Positions 59,014 to 64,000 of a DNA stretch of 64,000 nt are shown piece after piece (the first letter of the stretch is position 1; each line of letters starts with the position of its first letter). The position numbers and the translations under genes were made by a program. The notes beneath the pieces are model-generated. The model was not told the DNA's origin and did no database searches. It saw nothing but the letters and a program-made list of their open reading frames with translations. The DNA is taken from NCBI GenBank assembly GCA_011390345.1, contig JAABSP010000002.1, positions 1-64,000 on the forward strand. The letters run 5' to 3'. The DNA comes from Desulfobacteraceae bacterium. Its GTDB lineage: Bacteria > Desulfobacterota > Desulfobacteria > Desulfobacterales > JAABSP01.

Positions 59014-60114
59014 CTGGCGATCCAAAGGATCTACATCGACCGGGCCGTGGCCCATACCCCCGATGCTGGGGCCATCGCCTCGCGGCTCTCCCATCTTTGC
59101 CCGGAGATCGTGGATGCCGCAGGCCCGGTCTATGCAGCGGTCAACGCGGCCGATGATCCCATCTCCCGTGGAAAGGAGATCCTCTATCTCACGGAAAACC
59201 GAGGCGCTTTTCTAAAAGGGTGCCCCGGAACCCGGGAATATACCTGCTGCGATTATCAGATCCTCCACATCGGAACCTTCTGTATTATGGACTGTGCATA
59301 CTGCATCCTCCAGTCCTACTTCCACCCCCCGGTCCTCCAGTACTTTCTCAACCAGGCCGATCTCTTCGCCGAACTGGATGACCGGCTCGATATGCCCGGC
59401 ATCCACCGGATCGGAACAGGCGAGTTCACCGACAGCCTCATCTGGGAGATCTACTCCGATCTCTCCACCCGGCTCATCTACCGATTTGCGCAGCAGGACC
59501 GGGCGGTTCTGGAACTCAAGACCAAGACCACCGCCATCGAAGCCCTCAAAGGTCTGGACCACGGCCGGAAGACTATCATCGCCTTCTCGGTCAACACAGA
59601 GCGGGTGATCCGATCCGAAGAGCGGTACACAGCATCGCTCCATGCCCGGCTGGCCGCGGCCCAAAGAGTTCAATCCCGGGGATACCCGATCGCATTCCAT
59701 TTCGACCCGATCATCCTCTACCCCGGATGTCATGAAGAGTATGAAGCCGTCATCCAGAAGATCTTCTCCCACATCTCCCCGGAAAATATCGTCTGGATCA
59801 GCATGGGCGCCTTCCGGTTCATGCCCGCGCTGAAAACCATCATCGAAAAGCGCTTTCCAGATTCAAAGATCGCCTATGGCGAGTTCATCACGGGCCTCGA
59901 CAACAAGATGCGGTATTTCAAGCCCCTGCGCATTGAGATCTTTGAGAAAATGGCCCGGCAGATCAAAGAGATCGCGCCGGAAGTGACCGCCTACCTCTGC
60001 ATGGAGGATGACGAGGTCTGGGAAAAGGCTTTCGGATTTCTGCCGCAATCCAGAGGCGGTCTGGGGGCCATGCTCGACAGGGCAGCGGTCCGGGTCTGCG
60101 GATTATCCCCATAA
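59014..60114 (+). CDS. Spore photoproduct lyase-like radical SAM protein (probable CTG start)
   Basis: The protein has about 366 residues. The radical SAM motif CIMDCAYC (CxxxCxxC) lies near residue 95, with the SPL-type surroundings GCPGTREYTCCDYQILHIGTFC and LQSYFHPPVLQYFLN. The family N-terminus KRIYIDR is matched by IQRIYIDRAV, which needs a start at or before 59014. The only candidate there is a CTG with AAGGGG seven bases upstream; the first regular start is GTG 59047, which would lose this segment. A stop in frame at 58999 excludes a longer protein. It acts in the cytoplasm. True photoproduct repair is not assured, since non-spore formers carry relatives with unknown roles. Confidence 0.8.
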   Translation: MAIQRIYIDRAVAHTPDAGAIASRLSHLCPEIVDAAGPVYAAVNAADDPISRGKEILYLTENRGAFLKGCPGTREYTCCDYQILHIGTFCIMDCAYCILQSYFHPPVLQYFLNQADLFAELDDRLDMPGIHRIGTGEFTDSLIWEIYSDLSTRLIYRFAQQDRAVLELKTKTTAIEALKGLDHGRKTIIAFSVNTERVIRSEERYTASLHARLAAAQRVQSRGYPIAFHFDPIILYPGCHEEYEAVIQKIFSHISPENIVWISMGAFRFMPALKTIIEKRFPDSKIAYGEFITGLDNKMRYFKPLRIEIFEKMARQIKEIAPEVTAYLCMEDDEVWEKAFGFLPQSRGGLGAMLDRAAVRVCGLSP

Positions 60115-60137
60115 CCCCTTATAAGAGGCAGCCATCC

Positions 60138-60404
60138 GTGAAATGGAAGAAACGGAAAAACCGGGAAAACGGATCGACTGAGGAGAACTTTGTGGCCCTG
60201 ATCCAGGCCGCGGCCGATGATCCTAAGATGAAAAAACAGATCCTCGCGATCGCGGCACTTGACCGATTTCAGCGCCAGTCCCTGCTCAACACCTGGATCT
60301 CCGATCTGAGCCTGCAGGGTGCGCCGGCCCAATTGATCACGGCCATCGCGAACCTCAAAGATGACCGGGTAGCAGAAAAGGTCATCGAGGTGCTGTCGGC
60401 TTAA
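60138..60404 (+). CDS. Small helical protein of unknown function
   Basis: This 88-residue protein has a basic N-terminus (MKWKKRKNR), then predicted helices (ENFVALIQAAADD, KKQILAIAALDRFQRQSLLNTWISDL, APAQLITAIANL, VAEKVIEVLSA). No domain or motif is recognised. It lies 23 bp after the radical SAM gene and 33 bp before the small membrane-protein gene, so it is in the same transcript. Coding is supported by codon position and regular spacing only. Confidence 0.65.
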   Translation: MKWKKRKNRENGSTEENFVALIQAAADDPKMKKQILAIAALDRFQRQSLLNTWISDLSLQGAPAQLITAIANLKDDRVAEKVIEVLSA

Positions 60405-60437
60405 CCTCATTCCAGATCCAATCGGAAAAAGGCTCCT

Positions 60438-60683
60438 ATGCCGGAAACCCGACCCAAAACCCGACGCCTTTCAGCCCTCTTTCTCCTGGGCTGTCTTCTC
60501 TTCAACTATCCCATTCTCTCGCTCTTCAACCGGGAGATCTTCCCCTTTGGCATCCCGCTGCTCTACCTCTATCTCTTTTCGGTCTGGCTCCTGCTGATTC
60601 TGCTGACAGCCCTGGGCGCTCATTCAAAGACCTCGTCTCCGCCTCCGGAGATCTCCGATATTTCAAAAAGGTCCCGGAAATGA
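60438..60683 (+). CDS. Small membrane protein before the CrbS-like kinase
   Basis: This 81-residue protein has a short basic start, two membrane helices (about 11-35 and 38-62; LSALFLLGCLLFNYPILSLF and LLYLYLFSVWLLLILLTAL) and a Ser/Pro/Lys-rich tail. Such two-helix proteins often precede kinases with solute-symporter sensors, though I cannot name the family. Its TGA overlaps the kinase ATG by four bases, indicating coupled translation and possible association in the membrane. Confidence 0.75.
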   Translation: MPETRPKTRRLSALFLLGCLLFNYPILSLFNREIFPFGIPLLYLYLFSVWLLLILLTALGAHSKTSSPPPEISDISKRSRK

Positions 60684-63436
60684 TGATCGAAGAGGGCGTG
60701 GTCCTTTTTGCATCGATCAGCTATATTGGGCTTCTCTTTGGCGTGGCCTATATCGGAGACCGCCGCGCGGACGAGGGGCGGAGCATCATCAGCAATCCCT
60801 ACATCTACACCCTTTCTCTTGCGGTCTACTGCACGGCCTGGACCTACTACGGCAGTGTGGGAAGAGCCGCAGGCTCAGGTCCTGGCTTTCTTCCGGTCTA
60901 TATCGGCCCGACGCTGGTTGCGACCCTGGGCTGGCTGCTGCTCAGAAAAATCATCCGGATCAGCAAAATCCATAGGATCACCTCCATTGCCGATTTCATC
61001 GCGTCCCGGTACGGCAAGAGCACAGTAGTGGGAGGCGTTGTGACGGTGATGGCCGTCATCGGGATCATCCCCTACATCGCGCTCCAGCTCAAGGCGGTCT
61101 CGGTCAGCTTTCTAATCGTCCGGGAATACCCGAACCTCGTCAAACCCGGCTATTTCACCACCGTTCCGATCTTTCAGGACACCTCCTTCTATGCGGCCCT
61201 GCTGCTGGCGCTCTTCGCTATCATCTTCGGTACCCGCCATCTGGAGGCGACCGAGCGCCATGAGGGGCTGGTCGCGGCCATAGCGTTCGAATCCCTGGTC
61301 AAGCTCATCGCCTTTACCGCGGTGGGCATCTTCGTGGTCTATTCGATCCATGACGGATTCTCAGATCTCATGACAGAGTTTCGAAAGACGCCAAAGATCC
61401 AATCCCTTCTGGAACTCGGTCATGCGCCGGGAACCTATGCGGACTGGGGAATCAGCATCTTTCTCTCCATGCTCGCGTTTCTCCTCCTCCCCCGGCAGTT
61501 TCACATCGCAGTGGTGGAGAATGTGGATGAGGACCACCTGAACCGAGCGGTCTGGCTCTTCCCTCTCTATCTTCTGGCCATCAACATCTTTGTGCTGCCG
61601 ATCGCGGGCGCGGGTCTTCTCCGCTTCTCCGGAATGGGCATCGAAGCCGACACCTTCGTGCTCACCCTGCCCATCTCGGAAGAGCAGGGGATCATCACAC
61701 TGCTGGTCTATATCGGCGGCATGTCGGCCGCGACCGGCATGGTGATCGTGGAGACGGTCGCGCTCTCGACCATGATCTCCAATGATCTGGTGATGCCGGT
61801 GCTGCTGAGGCTCCACTTTCTCCGCCTCCTCCACCGGGGAGAGCTGAAGGGGCTTCTCCTCTTCATCCGCAGAGCCAGCATCATTCTCGTTCTCCTGTGC
61901 GCGTATACATACTTTCGCTTTATCGGCGAGTTCTACGAGCTGGTCTCCATCGGTCTTGTCTCCTTTACCGCGGTGGCCCAGTTCGGCCCGTCCCTCATCG
62001 GAGGAATTTTCTGGAAGGGAGGAAACCGCAAGGGGGCCCTCTGCGGCCTCATCTCAGGCTTTCTCCTCTGGGGCTACACCCTGGTGGTTCCCTCCATGGC
62101 ACAGACCGGGCTGATTCCGGATCACATCATCACCCACGGCCCCTGGGACATCGGATGGCTCAAACCCTACGCCCTCTTCGGCCTGACCGATTTCAACCCC
62201 ATCTCCCATGCGGTCTTCTGGAGCCTGCTGGTCAATCTGTCGGCCTATATCGGGGTCTCCCTCTTCACCCGAACCGATACCCTGGAGCACACCCAGGCGA
62301 CCCTTTTTGTGGATGTCTTCCGATATTCGGAAGATACCTCCCCTCTATGGCGGGGAACCGCGTCGGTTCCGGATCTCCATTCACTTTTGGAACGATTTCT
62401 GGGAAGCGCACGGGCAGAAGAAGCCTTCTCCCTTTATGCACAGCGCCATCCGGCCGCGGGTCATCCGCTGGAGGCGGGCGAAGAAAAGACCGCAGACTCC
62501 GGGCTGGTGGACTATGCGGAAAAGCTTCTGGCCGGCGTTATCGGCTCGGCCTCGGCCCGGGTGATGGTGGCCTCGGTAGTCAAGGAGGAGCCCCTGGGAA
62601 TGGCCGAGGTGATGCACATCTTAGACGAAACCCGCCAGGTAATCGCCTACAGCCGGGAGCTGGAGCGGACCACCGAGGAACTGGTCGCGGCAAACGAGCG
62701 GCTCAAAGAGCTGGACCGGCTCAAGGACGAGTTCATCTCCACCGTCACCCACGAACTGCGCACCCCCCTCACCTCAATCCGGGCACTCGCGGAAATCCTC
62801 CACGACACCCCGGACCTCGACCTCTCCCAGAAAGAGGAGTTCACGGAAATCATCATCAAGGAGACGGACCGTCTCACCCGGCTGATCACCCAGGTGCTGG
62901 ATATCCAGAAGATCGAATCCGGAAGGATCGAATGGCAGATCACCGACGTAGACCTCAATTCGGTGGTCAAAGATGCGGTTTTAACGACCCGTCAGTTGAT
63001 CGAGGAGAAAAAGCTCCATCTGGATGTAAACCTTTCTGAAACAATTCCCATCATCAAAGGGGATCAGGACCGGCTTATCCAGGTCATGGTCAACCTGATC
63101 TCCAATGCCGTCAAATTCTGCGATCCCGGGGGAAAGATCGAAATCCGAACGGAAATGAAACCCCAATCAATCGGCGTGAGCATCATCGATGACGGCATCG
63201 GCATCAGCACGGAAAACCAGAAGATCATCTTCGAGAAGTTTCAGCAGATCAAGGAGGCAGGCCGCGGCCGCCCCCCGGGAAGCGGCCTGGGACTTGCCAT
63301 TACCAAGCGGATCATTGATTTCCACAGAGGAACCGTTCAAGTACGGAGCCGGCCCGATGAAGGCTCGACCTTCACCTTTTTCCTCCCCCTTCCGGCCCAA
63401 ACCCGACCCGACAATGAGAAACCGGAAGCCCCATAA
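60680..63436 (+). CDS. CrbS-like histidine kinase with SSS-type membrane sensor
   Basis: The 918-residue protein has about 13 membrane segments of SSS/SLC5 type (about 1-540, e.g. YTLSLAVYCTAWTYYGSVG, ITSIADFIASRYGKS). A linker of about 120 residues leads to the kinase core: HisKA with H691 in VTHELRTPLTSIRALAE, N box NLISNAVKF, G1 DDGIGIS and G2 GSGLGLAITKRII. This is the architecture of CrbS, which with CrbR controls acetyl-CoA synthetase in Vibrio and Pseudomonas. No CrbR-type LuxR regulator is nearby. The receiver at 53362 is the only stand-alone partner candidate. Acetate sensing is inferred from the cluster. Confidence 0.88.
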   Translation: MMIEEGVVLFASISYIGLLFGVAYIGDRRADEGRSIISNPYIYTLSLAVYCTAWTYYGSVGRAAGSGPGFLPVYIGPTLVATLGWLLLRKIIRISKIHRITSIADFIASRYGKSTVVGGVVTVMAVIGIIPYIALQLKAVSVSFLIVREYPNLVKPGYFTTVPIFQDTSFYAALLLALFAIIFGTRHLEATERHEGLVAAIAFESLVKLIAFTAVGIFVVYSIHDGFSDLMTEFRKTPKIQSLLELGHAPGTYADWGISIFLSMLAFLLLPRQFHIAVVENVDEDHLNRAVWLFPLYLLAINIFVLPIAGAGLLRFSGMGIEADTFVLTLPISEEQGIITLLVYIGGMSAATGMVIVETVALSTMISNDLVMPVLLRLHFLRLLHRGELKGLLLFIRRASIILVLLCAYTYFRFIGEFYELVSIGLVSFTAVAQFGPSLIGGIFWKGGNRKGALCGLISGFLLWGYTLVVPSMAQTGLIPDHIITHGPWDIGWLKPYALFGLTDFNPISHAVFWSLLVNLSAYIGVSLFTRTDTLEHTQATLFVDVFRYSEDTSPLWRGTASVPDLHSLLERFLGSARAEEAFSLYAQRHPAAGHPLEAGEEKTADSGLVDYAEKLLAGVIGSASARVMVASVVKEEPLGMAEVMHILDETRQVIAYSRELERTTEELVAANERLKELDRLKDEFISTVTHELRTPLTSIRALAEILHDTPDLDLSQKEEFTEIIIKETDRLTRLITQVLDIQKIESGRIEWQITDVDLNSVVKDAVLTTRQLIEEKKLHLDVNLSETIPIIKGDQDRLIQVMVNLISNAVKFCDPGGKIEIRTEMKPQSIGVSIIDDGIGISTENQKIIFEKFQQIKEAGRGRPPGSGLGLAITKRIIDFHRGTVQVRSRPDEGSTFTFFLPLPAQTRPDNEKPEAP

Positions 63437-63518
63437 ACCCCACCCGAAAGCAAATAGCAGAAAATCGCCGCAGAAACCGCACATAAATCCTTTATATCAG
63501 GAACTTACTGAAAATTCC

Positions 63519-63547
63519 TTGAAATATTCCCCCTGATAAGAGATAAT
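63519..63547 (+). promoter_or_regulatory. Sigma-70 promoter of the DUF533 gene
   Basis: TTGAAA (63519-63524) and GATAAT (63542-63547) are separated by 17 bp. The start codon of the next gene is 60 bp downstream. Confidence 0.65.
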
Positions 63548-63606
63548 TATTCTTATGGTTTAAGTTATTTGAAGAGATTTGAACATTAAGGAACAAGGAG
63601 GCGACA

Positions 63607-64000
63607 ATGATCAACGCACAAAAAATTCTCGGCGGATTGCTGCGCAATCGGGCCGGGGACAAAAAGATTCATATGGCCGCCCAACAGGGAACAACCGGAA
63701 CCGGTTTTCTTTCCGATGCAATGAATTCCATCAAAAAATTTATCAAACCCGCGGCCGGCACTTCCCCGACGCCGCCGGGAACCGCGCCGGTTCATCCGGA
63801 GCATGAGACCCCGCCCGATGATGGCCGGGCTGCGTCACCGCCGCCGCCGCCCCGAAAGGCTCCTGGTGAAAGCGCCGACATGGACGTTATGGACAGGATG
63901 GACCCGGATGGACTGGTATTGATTCAAGCCATGATCGCTTCGGCTGCGGCCGACGGCCATATCGATGCATCGGAGAAGAGCCGGATCATGGAGAGCGTGG
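63607..64000 (+). CDS. DUF533 (YebE-like) protein, 3' end outside window
   Basis: The open frame from the ATG at 63607, preceded by AAGGAGG, runs off the right edge after about 131 codons. The N-terminus (INAQKILGGLLRNRAG) and the Pro-rich linker (about 55-85) are followed by LVLIQAMIASAAADGHIDASEKSRIMESV, the start of the TerB-like DUF533 domain found in E. coli YebE. DUF533 proteins are often membrane-anchored and stress-linked, with unknown function. The C-terminal part is not visible. Confidence 0.8.
   Translation, partial: MINAQKILGGLLRNRAGDKKIHMAAQQGTTGTGFLSDAMNSIKKFIKPAAGTSPTPPGTAPVHPEHETPPDDGRAASPPPPPRKAPGESADMDVMDRMDPDGLVLIQAMIASAAADGHIDASEKSRIMESV

Overview
This 64 kb stretch is a compact, GC-rich bacterial chromosome. 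The gene content points to an anaerobic, acetate-using member of the Desulfobacterota (former Deltaproteobacteria). Supporting signs are PAS histidine kinases that open with a PTYEELEKK-type coiled coil, two MglA-like GTPases with roadblock partners, an EF-G of the mitochondrial EF-G1/spdEFG1 type, and an acetate-activation locus. No rRNA, tRNA or CRISPR array was seen, so genus and species cannot be named.

Layout. 1-4640 (minus): type II secretion genes gspF (cut by the window edge) and gspE, a secreted ComEA-like protein and pgi. 4780-7848 (plus): a signalling operon of roadblock, MglA-like GTPase, second roadblock, acidic protein and FHA protein behind a good sigma-70 promoter. 7994-11518 (minus): a RecA/KaiC-like ATPase, EF-G and a Cys-tailed protein. 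11660-13066: pyk. 13092-17217: a decayed Rhs/YD-repeat island with AT-rich orphan genes, a 317-bp direct repeat, frameshifts and a truncated ATPase. 17368-22460: a complete branched-chain amino-acid ABC transporter (livKHMGF). 22643-25773: HU, a DUF523-DUF1722 protein, a PKD-domain exported protein and an alkaline-phosphatase-family enzyme.

26008-33578 is a tightly overlapping set: hybrid PAS kinase, TerB-like protein, Liv-type binding protein, Cache-domain kinase and SulP transporter. 33611-37748 holds ispF-cysS-uvrB, beginning with a consensus promoter and closing with a strong terminator. 37774-42600 contains two tandem secreted Cache proteins, a truncated HATPase-DUF4325 remnant, uvrC and mdh. 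42841-48093 is a second GTPase operon (TPR-like protein, MglA-like GTPase, DUF4388/cNMP protein, PilZ) running into purC and a ParB-like gene.

48109-63436 reads as an acetate-use locus. It comprises a TetR regulator flanked by two copies of a candidate operator, acetyl-CoA synthetase, an SSS-family symporter, a 28-residue membrane peptide, a receiver protein, a membrane pseudo-kinase fused to a DnaQ exonuclease, a cNMP-CBS-DUF294 protein, a cytidylate-kinase-like protein, a spore-photoproduct-lyase-like radical SAM protein and a CrbS-like kinase with a solute-symporter sensor. The window ends inside a DUF533 (TerB-like) gene. The most unusual elements are the exonuclease fusion, the roadblock-GTPase-FHA operon, the short membrane peptide and the Rhs island.
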